Positions 1 to 5,996 of a stretch of 5,996 nucleotides of DNA are shown here, in pieces. Source of the stretch: an uncultured Solobacterium sp. (GTDB lineage Bacteria; Bacillota_I; Bacilli_A; Erysipelotrichales; Erysipelotrichaceae); assembly GCA_900554555.1 (NCBI GenBank), contig USIC01000058.1, forward strand, positions 1 through 5,996, read 5' to 3'. Below the pieces are notes generated by a model, which saw only the letters and a list, made by a program, of their open reading frames with translations, did no database searches and was not told where the DNA came from. Numbering within the stretch: position 1 is the stretch's first letter; the number at the start of each line of letters is the position of its first letter. The position numbers and the translations under genes were made by a program.

Positions 1-572
1 AGCAGAGAGCAACAGCGAAGTATCTGGACCAGAAGAAAGAGCTTGACAGGAAGTTCAAAGCCCAGACAGCGAGCTATGACAGCTTTCTGTTAGGTCTGCT
101 ACTGTATGGAGTGCTTACCACAGTATTCACAGCAGTACGTTCAGAAGCCTTTGTAAGCGATTTTAAGACCTTTTTCATGGTTATATGGCAGTTCATTGTG
201 AATGCGTTCCAGTTGCTTCTTAAAGGCGGTCAGTGGGCTTCACAACTGGGAGATAAGATACCACAGCCAGTAGTGGCTACCATAGTGCATTATCTTCTCT
301 TAATCGTCTTTGTGGGCGGTATTGCTATCGGTGTGGGCTTTCTTATCTTCCTTGGAGCAAGCAAGGTGTTTGAGTTCTACACAGAGGACTATGCGGACAC
401 CATGAGCCTTGCCGTATTCCTCATAAGCCTTGCGGTATCGGTGTACTTTGCAGAGCCTATAAGGGCGGTAATCCCTATCAATCTTCTTTTACTGCTGATA
501 CTGGTACATATCGTGTATGTGCTGATAAGGTGGTATGTAAAAGGGTGTATGAGGTCGAGAGGATACTACTAA
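1..572 (+). CDS. DUF6040-like membrane protein of conjugative elements, C-terminal part
   Basis: The reading frame is open from the first complete codon (base 3) to the TAA at 570-572, giving 189 residues. The GTG at 111 is an internal Val, since the coding pattern continues upstream of it; the true start lies outside the window. The visible part begins with a charged, probably coiled-coil stretch (residues 1-25), then hydrophobic segments at about 28-45, 53-74, 90-118, 135-150 and 157-175, and ends RSRGYY. The order of charged coiled coil, then 'RSEAFVSDFK', 'QLGDKIPQP', 'EDYAD' and 'AEPIRAVIP' matches my memory of DUF6040 proteins, which occur in integrative conjugative elements of Firmicutes; their function is unknown. 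The gene is GC-richer than the rest of the window and uses AGG and CTT codons more freely, which fits horizontal transfer. No other element gene is visible. Membrane protein: fairly sure; family name: moderately sure. Confidence 0.68.
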   Translation, partial: QRATAKYLDQKKELDRKFKAQTASYDSFLLGLLLYGVLTTVFTAVRSEAFVSDFKTFFMVIWQFIVNAFQLLLKGGQWASQLGDKIPQPVVATIVHYLLLIVFVGGIAIGVGFLIFLGASKVFEFYTEDYADTMSLAVFLISLAVSVYFAEPIRAVIPINLLLLLILVHIVYVLIRWYVKGCMRSRGYY

Positions 573-574
573 GT

Positions 575-598
575 TGACACCCCAGAAATGGGGTGTTA
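575..598 (+). terminator. Hairpin with GAAA loop after the DUF6040-like gene
   Basis: Two bases after the stop codon there is a perfect 8-bp stem (577-584 with 589-596) closed by a GAAA tetraloop, a GNRA type. A G-U and a U-A pair extend it to 575-598. The sequence after it is TATATTTTAA, a weak U-tract. It probably terminates the upstream gene. The weak tail leaves open that it is a structural or end sequence of the mobile element. Confidence 0.6.
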
Positions 599-609
599 TA
601 TTTTAATAA

Positions 610-645
610 AAAAGGTAAGTGTATTTGTTGTTACACTTACCTTTT
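610..645. terminator. Bidirectional intrinsic terminator between convergent genes
   Basis: A perfect 14-bp inverted repeat (610-623 with 632-645) encloses an 8-base loop. Read on the plus strand the stem ends in TTTT followed by AAATTAATTT. Read on the minus strand it ends in TTTTTT then ATTAAAA. The A- and T-rich ends suit termination both ways. It lies 17 bases past the stop of the minus-strand peptidase-like gene and is probably that gene's own terminator. It also backs up the hairpin that follows the plus-strand gene. Confidence 0.88.
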
Positions 646-662
646 AAATTAATTTCTATAAA

Positions 663-1451
663 TTAAGAACTCGTCTTTTCGTAGTCGCCACCTTTTAGAC
701 CAAAGAATTCTTCGAATGTTGTATCATCTCCAGCATCGTGAATTTGTTCTGCTGTATCTTTTCCAACATAACGATAGTGCCATGGCATAAAGGTATAACC
801 AGTAATGGATTCTTTGTTTTCTGGGTAGCGTAAGATGAAACCGTATTTATAGGCGTTCTCTTGGAGCCACTTATATTCATCGGATTTCGCAAAACTGTTA
901 TTAAAATCAGTAGTTGTATCTGCGCCAAGTATCGCAGCTGCTAGACCAGTTTGTAGTTCAGAATATCCAGCTTTCGCAGTTGTTTTATTCGTACTAGTCT
1001 CACCAATACGATCAACACTTGCTTGGTATAACTGTCCTTGGTAGGAACCAGAACGGAAGCCATTTCCTAAGCGTAGTTTAATACCATCTTCTTTCGCAGC
1101 GTTGAATAGTTCTTCAATAGCTTTCGCAGCTTCTTTGCGTAGAGTCCACTCAGTACCATTTGTACTAACGTTTGCTGTTGTTAGATCAGATGGAACATAG
1201 GTTTCTTCTAACTTATGCTTTTTGTTTACAAGAAGTAGGATACTGTTTGTATCACTGAAGCGTGTATCCGTTTCAGGGTCAACTTCAGGCTTAGGCGTTT
1301 CCTTCTTCTCTTCTTCTTTTTTATCTTCTGTTGTACTAACGACTGGCTCTTTTTCTGGATTCAAGAAATCATTCTTGATTAACGTACTACCGATTAAAGT
1401 AGTGATAATCAGAAACATGAGCAGTGCTACTACAGCTAGTTTCTTTGTCAT
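663..1451 (-). CDS. Membrane-anchored VanY/DacB-type M15 peptidase homologue, probably inactive
   Basis: This 262-residue protein has an N-terminal membrane anchor or signal segment (about 5-24) after Lys-Lys, a charged Lys/Glu/Pro linker (about 33-62), and an extracellular M15B domain (about 68-255). Family landmarks are 'NKKHKLEETYVPSDL' (about 76-90), 'GFRS' (131-134), 'SELQTGLA' (164-171), 'YGFILRYPENKE' (203-214) and 'PWHYRYVG' (223-230). Active members are zinc D,D- or L,D-carboxypeptidases that trim peptidoglycan stem peptides, using SxHxxGxAxD and ExPWH-type motifs. Here the first zinc His is Leu166, the zinc Asp is Ala173 and the catalytic Glu is Met222; only His225 remains. Hydrolysis is therefore unlikely, and a wall-binding or regulatory role is inferred. 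The ATG follows an AGAGGTG ribosome site at 1456-1462. The gene is monocistronic, with terminators on both sides. The fold assignment is secure; loss of activity is inferred from sequence. Confidence 0.9.
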   Translation of the reverse strand: MTKKLAVVALLMFLIITTLIGSTLIKNDFLNPEKEPVVSTTEDKKEEEKKETPKPEVDPETDTRFSDTNSILLLVNKKHKLEETYVPSDLTTANVSTNGTEWTLRKEAAKAIEELFNAAKEDGIKLRLGNGFRSGSYQGQLYQASVDRIGETSTNKTTAKAGYSELQTGLAAAILGADTTTDFNNSFAKSDEYKWLQENAYKYGFILRYPENKESITGYTFMPWHYRYVGKDTAEQIHDAGDDTTFEEFFGLKGGDYEKTSS

Positions 1452-1455
1452 ATAA

Positions 1456-1482
1456 CACCTCTTACTTTAAAATGTTACCATA
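1456..1482 (-). promoter_or_regulatory. Extended -10 promoter and ribosome site of the M15-like gene
   Basis: On the minus strand TATGGTAACAT (1482 down to 1472) fits the extended -10 pattern TRTGnTATAAT with one mismatch in the hexamer. No good -35 is seen, which an extended -10 can tolerate. Transcription would begin near 1465, leaving a leader of about 14 bases that contains AGAGGTG (1462-1456), four bases before the ATG. The stretch between this promoter and the preceding terminator holds a TGCCTA box (1494-1499) and nothing else I recognise. Confidence 0.55.
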
Positions 1483-1525
1483 TATCGCGTAATTAGGCAT
1501 TAATTTCACTGTTTGAGATATAGAA

Positions 1526-1551
1526 AACCTCGACTTTAGTCAGCCGAGGTT
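1526..1551 (-). terminator. Intrinsic terminator of the 273-residue protein gene
   Basis: A 7-bp perfect stem (AACCTCG at 1526-1532 with CGAGGTT at 1545-1551) encloses a 12-base loop. Read on the minus strand it starts seven bases past the stop codon and runs into TTTTCTAT counting the end of the stem. It separates the two minus-strand genes into independent transcripts. Confidence 0.78.
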
Positions 1552-1557
1552 ACGTGT

Positions 1558-2379
1558 TTATGCAAGGGGTTCTTGTTTTGGAAGTCTCCACATTTCACTG
1601 AAACTGAGAATATCAATCTCTTCAGAATTTAGCTTTGCTTGATTTCTCTGTTTCTTAATATTGTTTTCATGAATGCTGGATAAGATATTCTTATTTACCA
1701 TATATTGTACATAGAGAACCTTCTTTAAAAGGAACCAGTTTGTAACATAATGATAGATAGCATTTGTACGATCTTCTAATTCAGGAAGTTTTTCCATCGC
1801 TTCTAGTTTTAAAGCGTTGGCAGCTTCTTTGGATGCGGTCTTCAATTCTTCGTAATTATGGAAAAGTTCATGATCAATGCTACGTTGAATAGAACCTGCT
1901 TTTACAGTGAATAATTGATTGAGAACTTTTAAGATTGTTTCCTGTTTAGAAGATATCGCAACGATTTCGTTCTTGCAGTCAATAAATTCACCGGCCGGTT
2001 CTGTCATGCAGTAGTAAAGGCCCTTCGCATAGATATATCCGTATTGCTTGCAGTCACAGATGATGATAGCTCTATCTTCATCATCATGTTGAAAATACAA
2101 GATATAAGGAATTACGAGTGCTTTCCCGTTAAGCTTGCAGATGTCTTTATAGCGGATGATTTGATTGCTAATTGCTTCAATGTTGACGGCGCAGTGTAAA
2201 TCTACACAAATCTTTGTGTCAGGTTCCACTTCTAATATTTTTTCAAATGATTCTTTTAAATCATCATCAATCCCATTTTCCATAAGACTGAGATAATCTT
2301 CTAAATAACCGTTGAATAAACAGTCGTCACCGTCTTTCCTACTGTCTACCTTTTGGCCTAGAATAGTGCAGATTGCCAT
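1558..2379 (-). CDS. Uncharacterised 273-residue protein with an HExxH motif
   Basis: I do not recognise this family. No signal peptide or convincing membrane helix is visible, so it is probably cytoplasmic. It looks two-part. Residues 1-135 are mixed, with predicted strands (about 86-97 and 103-123), and hold all nine cysteines (4, 20, 58, 63, 81, 108, 110, 124, 135), including a CDC at 108-110. Residues 145-273 have no cysteine and are mostly charged and helical. At the join is HELFH (170-174), which matches the HExxH zinc-protease motif; no third ligand is obvious and the match could be chance. The start ATG at 2379 follows a GGGGGGAAG ribosome site (2388-2396) at eight bases. The gene has its own terminator and shares an upstream region with the divergent addB. 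Base composition is like its chromosomal neighbours. A real gene: likely; function: unknown. Confidence 0.82.
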   Translation of the reverse strand: MAICTILGQKVDSRKDGDDCLFNGYLEDYLSLMENGIDDDLKESFEKILEVEPDTKICVDLHCAVNIEAISNQIIRYKDICKLNGKALVIPYILYFQHDDEDRAIIICDCKQYGYIYAKGLYYCMTEPAGEFIDCKNEIVAISSKQETILKVLNQLFTVKAGSIQRSIDHELFHNYEELKTASKEAANALKLEAMEKLPELEDRTNAIYHYVTNWFLLKKVLYVQYMVNKNILSSIHENNIKKQRNQAKLNSEEIDILSFSEMWRLPKQEPLA

Positions 2380-2387
2380 GATATATA

Positions 2388-2465
2388 CTTCCCCCCAAGT
2401 AATTTTATTTAATTTTATATTGTTTGTTGATGCCTATGTTGTAGTTGTTAATCTAATTATAGGCA
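2388..2465 (-). promoter_or_regulatory. Promoter region and ribosome site of the 273-residue protein gene
   Basis: The best minus-strand -10 is a perfect TATAAT at 2461-2456, preceded by TGCC; no good -35 lies 17 bases upstream. It would start transcription near 2449 and give a leader of about 70 bases. A second possible -10, TATAAA at 2419-2414, lies closer to the gene with a weak ACAACA as -35. The ribosome site GGGGGGAAG occupies 2396-2388. Which -10 is used cannot be told from sequence. Confidence 0.4.
2431..2465. repeat. Inverted TGCCTAT / ATAGGCA pair in the divergent promoter region
   Basis: TGCCTAT at 2431-2437 is mirrored by ATAGGCA at 2459-2465, with 21 bases between. The right arm overlaps the TATAAT of the minus-strand gene. 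A further direct copy of TGCCTAT at 2542-2548 overlaps the addB extended -10. It could be a regulator's operator or only a shared -10 context. Confidence 0.4.
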
Positions 2466-2502
2466 CGCGGATTTTGAAAAATCTAGTAACATTACACAAT
2501 TT

Positions 2503-2514
2503 TTTTGTACAAAA
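2503..2514. repeat. 12-base palindrome TTTTGTACAAAA
   Basis: A perfect palindrome centred on GTAC lies between the divergent promoters, about 50-60 bases upstream of the expected addB start point. It could be an operator, but AT-rich palindromes arise readily by chance. It does not match the Gram-positive SOS box (GAAC-N4-GTTC). Confidence 0.25.
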
Positions 2515-2545
2515 CAGGATATTTTACCAAATATGCTGGATTGCC

Positions 2546-2556
2546 TATGATAAAAT
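2546..2556 (+). promoter_or_regulatory. Extended -10 promoter of addB-addA
   Basis: TATGATAAAAT matches the extended -10 pattern TRTGnTATAAT with one change (TAAAAT as hexamer, 2551-2556). No recognisable -35 stands 17 bases upstream. The discriminator is 2557-2562, so transcription should begin at or within a base or two of the addB ATG at 2563. No Shine-Dalgarno sequence precedes that ATG, which agrees with a leaderless transcript. Confidence 0.55.
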
Positions 2557-2562
2557 CTAAAT

Positions 2563-5247
2563 ATGAAAACAATTTTATGTGCAAATTATCAAAAAGAGTA
2601 TATTTATGAAGATCTCGCAAAGCATAATCATGGCGTTGTCAAAGATGTACTAGCAGTTCCACTTTCTGTTGCGTTAGGAGAGAAACATACAGACAAACAT
2701 GCAGCACTGCTAAAGATCTCTCATACATTAAAAAAGAGAAGTGATGCGTTTCCAATTTATCAAAAAATGTTTGACTATCCTGCATTCATTCAGGAGATTT
2801 TTCAATTCGTATTAGAGTGTATTCAAGATAATATTCAAGTTGATTCTTTACCCGAGACAAACGAACAAGAAAAGGAATTAAAGGAGATCATCCGTATTCT
2901 ATTAGAAATTCCATTTGTGGAAAAAGAGAATGTAGTAAATAAGGGAACTGCAATTCAGAAATTGCAGCAAGATGATGTAGAAGTATATCCTTTCTTTGAG
3001 TCAGATCCATACTACGTAGAAATTTTAGAACAACTCAAAGATAAAATAAAACCAACAGACATAATAACAAGTCAAAAACATTTACGTTATGCATTAAGTA
3101 CACGACGTGAAATTGAAGCGATTGCACAAGACATCGCAACCTATCGTAGACCATGTAATTTGGTGCTTACTTCATGGAAGACACAGTATCCAGTTGTACA
3201 ACAAGTATTCGCAAGATATGAGATACCGTTTTCGACTGTTCATCATGATGTGTCTGCTAGGCTCATTCAACGTTATGTTTCATTAGTGAATCTTGCGTAT
3301 CAAAAGAATAAAGAAGCTTTAATGAAAGCTTTGTATATCGACGCCTTTGGTGTAGATGACCAAAAGAAGAGTAGTTCATTATTTACGGTACTCAAATATC
3401 TAGACCAAGTGTTGGTGGATGTAGAATGTCCGACACATTTATCCCAGTCTTTGAAGGAATTCGAAGTATTTAAAAAGGAAGCCACACGTTATGCATATTT
3501 TGAAGAACGTGCAGATGAGTTATTTAATCATATCCAAAAGGACTTAGATAGTTTAATTCAAGCATCAACATTCGAAGAAATGTTGATGAATGCGTTTGAA
3601 ATCATTCGTAACCAAAAGATTTTACAGAATAAACATGAACTCAAAGAAGGAAGACAATTACGTAATGTTTTACAGTCTATTTTAACAAGTGAAAAACAGA
3701 CTGTGGAAAATATTCCTTTCGTCATGCATATGTTACAGGGGATTCATTCAGATAGTGCCGTGTTTACAGACGCAATCTGTACTGTGACAGATTTAACACA
3801 TCCAGTAAAAAAACAAGAAGTTACTTACGTCATTGGATGTAGTGGAAAGAATTATCCTGGCTTTCCAGTTCATAATGGTTTATTTGATGAAGATTACCTT
3901 GCAAAGATACCATCATATCCAAGTATGAATCAGCGTTATGGTTATTACATGAATGCACTTAGTTGGATTGACTCCTCGGCAGAAGAAATCTATTATTCAT
4001 ATTCTACAAATGATTATCAAGGAAAAGAAATGCAACTAGCTTACGAAGTACAATCTAAAGTGGACATGAAGGAAGAAAATACCCCATGGCCAATTTTGAT
4101 TGTGGATAATCATGTGGATATAAAACATGAATTAACACCAGAAACAGCACATCAATTATTCTTGGATAATAAAGGACAATTAAATGGTTCTGTAAGTACG
4201 GTAGAGTCATACTACCGCAATCCATATGGTTACTTTATCCAAAAAGGGCTAGGGATTATGGACCAAGAATTCTCAGGACTTGATCCAATTACGATTGGAA
4301 ATATTCAACATCATTTCATGTATACATTACTAACATCTTATAAAGATAGTTCAAAGCGTAAACAGTATGCACTACAAGAAGATGGAGAAAATATTCTAAC
4401 ATCGAATGAAATTAAAGAGTTACTAAGACCATATTTTGACATACTTAAATTAACACATCCAAATGAACAATATCTCTACGATATTTCTTTGGAAAGATTA
4501 GCAGATTCATTATCTAAGTTTATGACATTCATGCATGATTTAGAAAAAGATTCTAGTTTTATTCCAGAGTACTTTGAATATCGTTTACCTGAAACAATGA
4601 TTGGTAATGTAAATATCCGTGGTATTATTGATCGCATTGATTTATATCAAGATTTAATTCGTATCATTGACTACAAATCATCTGTATTATCCATTAGTGA
4701 AGATGAAGTAAAACAAGGACTACGTCTGCAGATGTTAACGTACATGATGATTGTTGCAAATAACCTGCAAGGAAAGAAATACAATCCGACTGCTGTACAG
4801 TATATCTCGATGAAGGATGAAACGATTGATTTAAATCGTGTTTACAATAAATGTGGAGATATGCCAAAACATGCATTACTAAATAGCTTAGAAGAAGATT
4901 TCATCAAGAGTAGGAAATGTGCAGTATGGATTTTCAATGAACACCGTGATGATGTAGATATAGACGCAAGACATATCAAGAGTCCAAAGAATATCTACGA
5001 CTTTGATAAAATCCAAGCATATATTGAAGGAATATACGCTAACTTCCACAAACAAGTTTTAAATGGAAATATTGGACTATCTCCAATTGAAAATACAACA
5101 CTACCATATATGGCAATGTATCACTTTGATGGAGAATATCGCATTCCAACAGCAGTGGAAGTGGAAGGTATTCCGACGGATATTCCATTTAAATTAGATA
5201 AAGAAGAAATTGCGGCAAAGGGGGCAAAAGAAGATGAGAATCTCTGA
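2563..5247 (+). CDS. addB: AddB/RexB-type helicase-nuclease subunit (PD-(D/E)XK nuclease)
   Basis: This 894-residue protein is the nuclease partner of AddA in the AddAB/RexAB complex, which resects double-strand DNA breaks for RecA-dependent repair. The C-terminal PD-(D/E)XK nuclease is clear: 'GIIDRID' (687-693, Asp690), 'IIDYKSS' (701-707, Asp703 and Lys705) and Q723-xxx-Y727. The helicase-like body shows 'RREIEAIAQDI' near 182-192 and 'YVIGCSGKNYPGF' near 421-433, the counterpart of GLNEGxFP. The N-terminus has no Walker A. The four iron-sulfur Cys of AddB proteins are absent: Asn553 in 'YYRNPYGYF', then Asn844, Leu847 and Tyr853 at the C-x2-C-x5-C spacing. Both losses resemble RexB of lactic-acid bacteria. 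The protein is shorter than the usual 1,100-1,170 residues. An in-frame TAA at 2551-2553 makes 2563 the earliest start; there is no ribosome site. rexB would be an equally fair name. Confidence 0.88.
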   Translation: MKTILCANYQKEYIYEDLAKHNHGVVKDVLAVPLSVALGEKHTDKHAALLKISHTLKKRSDAFPIYQKMFDYPAFIQEIFQFVLECIQDNIQVDSLPETNEQEKELKEIIRILLEIPFVEKENVVNKGTAIQKLQQDDVEVYPFFESDPYYVEILEQLKDKIKPTDIITSQKHLRYALSTRREIEAIAQDIATYRRPCNLVLTSWKTQYPVVQQVFARYEIPFSTVHHDVSARLIQRYVSLVNLAYQKNKEALMKALYIDAFGVDDQKKSSSLFTVLKYLDQVLVDVECPTHLSQSLKEFEVFKKEATRYAYFEERADELFNHIQKDLDSLIQASTFEEMLMNAFEIIRNQKILQNKHELKEGRQLRNVLQSILTSEKQTVENIPFVMHMLQGIHSDSAVFTDAICTVTDLTHPVKKQEVTYVIGCSGKNYPGFPVHNGLFDEDYLAKIPSYPSMNQRYGYYMNALSWIDSSAEEIYYSYSTNDYQGKEMQLAYEVQSKVDMKEENTPWPILIVDNHVDIKHELTPETAHQLFLDNKGQLNGSVSTVESYYRNPYGYFIQKGLGIMDQEFSGLDPITIGNIQHHFMYTLLTSYKDSSKRKQYALQEDGENILTSNEIKELLRPYFDILKLTHPNEQYLYDISLERLADSLSKFMTFMHDLEKDSSFIPEYFEYRLPETMIGNVNIRGIIDRIDLYQDLIRIIDYKSSVLSISEDEVKQGLRLQMLTYMMIVANNLQGKKYNPTAVQYISMKDETIDLNRVYNKCGDMPKHALLNSLEEDFIKSRKCAVWIFNEHRDDVDIDARHIKSPKNIYDFDKIQAYIEGIYANFHKQVLNGNIGLSPIENTTLPYMAMYHFDGEYRIPTAVEVEGIPTDIPFKLDKEEIAAKGAKEDENL
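5217..5224 (+). promoter_or_regulatory. Ribosome binding site of addA inside addB
   Basis: AAAGGGGG lies nine bases before the ATG at 5234 and within the last codons of addB. It supports the ATG at 5234 as the addA start and translational coupling across the overlap. Confidence 0.6.
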
Positions 5248-5996
5248 GAAAAATCAATTATCTGCAGAACAGTCCGTTGCCTGTAATTCTTCTGGAATGG
5301 GTATTGTCGTTTCCGCATCTGCTGGTGCCGGTAAGACTAAAGTACTCGTATCTCGTCTTGTGAAAAGATGTATTGAGGATAACCCACGGGTACCATTATC
5401 ACGAATCCTCGCTTTAACTTTTACTGAAGCAGCCGCAAGTGAGATGAAGAAGCGTGTTGCGCAAGAATTAAATGAAATTAAACAGTTAGCAGAAAAAGAA
5501 GATAATGTTAATCAAGAATTAATTCAATATATCGATGATCAGATTATCGCTCTTGCAAGTGCGAATATCACAACCATCGACTCGTTCTGTTTATCTATTA
5601 TCAAAAAGTACTACAACATTATTGGTTTAGATCCAGCTACAACAGAGAATATTCTTTCGAGTGGACAAAATGAAAATATCCAGCGTGATGCATTTATGCG
5701 TGCATTAGAGTATGCTTATCAAACAAGTCCACAAGAAACAGTTGCACTCGCTTCTTACTTCTCTAGTCGCGCTGACGACTATGATGGACTATATGACGCG
5801 GTTGTAAAAATCAATCGTCATGCAGAATCCTCTGTTGACCCAGATGAATGGTACCAACATGCATTAAAGATGTATCCAAAGAAGTTTAATCCTACAAGTA
5901 CAAATAACTTTACATCTTTTGATGATTTTGAGATCAATATCCGCAAGTATTTCTTTGCGTCCTTGTATGGGCAACTGGCAGTATTACAACGCGATA
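5234..5996 (+). CDS. addA: AddA helicase subunit (UvrD/RecB-like), N-terminal part
   Basis: The frame is open to the window end, giving 254 residues of a protein normally about 1,200 long. AddA is the ATP-driven 3'-5' superfamily 1A helicase of AddAB/RexAB and usually carries its own C-terminal nuclease, which is not in view. Visible motifs in order are the Q motif 'LSAEQ' (9-13), Walker A 'ASAGAGKT' (28-35, Lys34), motif Ia 'ILALTFTEAAASEM' (58-71), and 'ANITTIDSFC' (110-119), all typical of AddA. The DExx-box motif II lies beyond the window. The start overlaps addB by 14 bases and is preceded by AAAGGGGG. AddB here lacks a Walker A, so this subunit would supply the motor of the complex. Confidence 0.94.
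   Translation, partial: MRISEKNQLSAEQSVACNSSGMGIVVSASAGAGKTKVLVSRLVKRCIEDNPRVPLSRILALTFTEAAASEMKKRVAQELNEIKQLAEKEDNVNQELIQYIDDQIIALASANITTIDSFCLSIIKKYYNIIGLDPATTENILSSGQNENIQRDAFMRALEYAYQTSPQETVALASYFSSRADDYDGLYDAVVKINRHAESSVDPDEWYQHALKMYPKKFNPTSTNNFTSFDDFEINIRKYFFASLYGQLAVLQRD

Noticed and set aside
111..572. Full gene starting with GTG at 111
   Set aside because: The frame stays open to the window start, with a coiled-coil stretch and membrane segment of the family running through base 111, so the gene is partial at its 5' end.
695..928. Second minus-strand frame inside the M15-like gene
   Set aside because: It is a shadow in another frame; the M15 motifs lie in the long frame.
1222..1455. 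Plus-strand 77-codon frame over the start of the M15-like gene
   Set aside because: It is antisense to the signal and linker region, and its Ser/Phe-rich content mirrors the Lys/Glu-rich linker.
1526..1551. Riboswitch or leader RNA between the two minus-strand genes
   Set aside because: The short stem, its U-run and its place directly after a stop codon are explained by a plain terminator; only about 75 bases remain before the next gene.
2503..2514. SOS (LexA) operator for addB
   Set aside because: TTTTGTACAAAA does not have the GAAC-N4-GTTC core, and I saw no such core in 2380-2562.
2312..2560. Plus-strand 82-codon frame antisense to the 273-residue gene and ending two bases before addB
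   Set aside because: It has no ribosome site at 2312 or at the internal ATG near 2378, half of it is antisense to a better gene, and its hydrophobic composition follows from the AT-rich intergenic DNA.
3300..3485. Minus-strand 61-codon frame within addB
   Set aside because: It is antisense to a well-supported gene, with no ribosome site or recognisable motif. The frames at 4694-4876 and 5121-5318 are rejected for the same reason.

Overview
The window looks like a low-GC Bacillota (Firmicutes) chromosome. The codon choice (TTA, AAA, CGT), the M15 peptidase-like protein and the RexB-like AddB would fit Erysipelotrichia or a relative, but that rank is inferred from protein style only. A mobile-element fragment sits at the left edge.

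Layout: (1) Bases 1-572 are the 3' part of a plus-strand gene for a multi-pass membrane protein that I recognise as DUF6040-like, a type carried by integrative conjugative elements of gut Firmicutes. Two sampled 60-base lines here are 45-47% GC; a sampled line in addB is 28%. (2) Bases 573-662 hold two hairpins, the second a 14-bp bidirectional terminator at the convergent gene junction. (3) Bases 663-1451 (minus) encode a membrane-anchored VanY/DacB-type M15 peptidase homologue that has lost two of three zinc ligands and the catalytic Glu, so it is probably a pseudoenzyme. (4) Bases 1558-2379 (minus) encode an unrecognised 273-residue protein with a terminator behind it, so the two minus-strand genes are separate units. 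(5) Bases 2380-2562 form a divergent promoter region with repeated TGCCTAT boxes. (6) Bases 2563-5247 (plus) encode a short AddB/RexB-type nuclease subunit, overlapping by 14 bases the start of addA (5234 to the window end).

addB and addA form an operon for the double-strand-break-processing helicase-nuclease AddAB/RexAB. The AddB here has no Walker A and none of the four iron-sulfur cysteines, so ATPase activity should rest with AddA. addB appears to be read from an extended -10 promoter placed so that transcription would begin at the ATG, which predicts a leaderless mRNA. No RNA gene, CRISPR array, complete transposon or clear new multi-gene system is visible. The most notable points are the inactivated M15 protein, the predicted leaderless addB, the boxes shared by the promoter regions, and an HExxH motif in the unknown protein.
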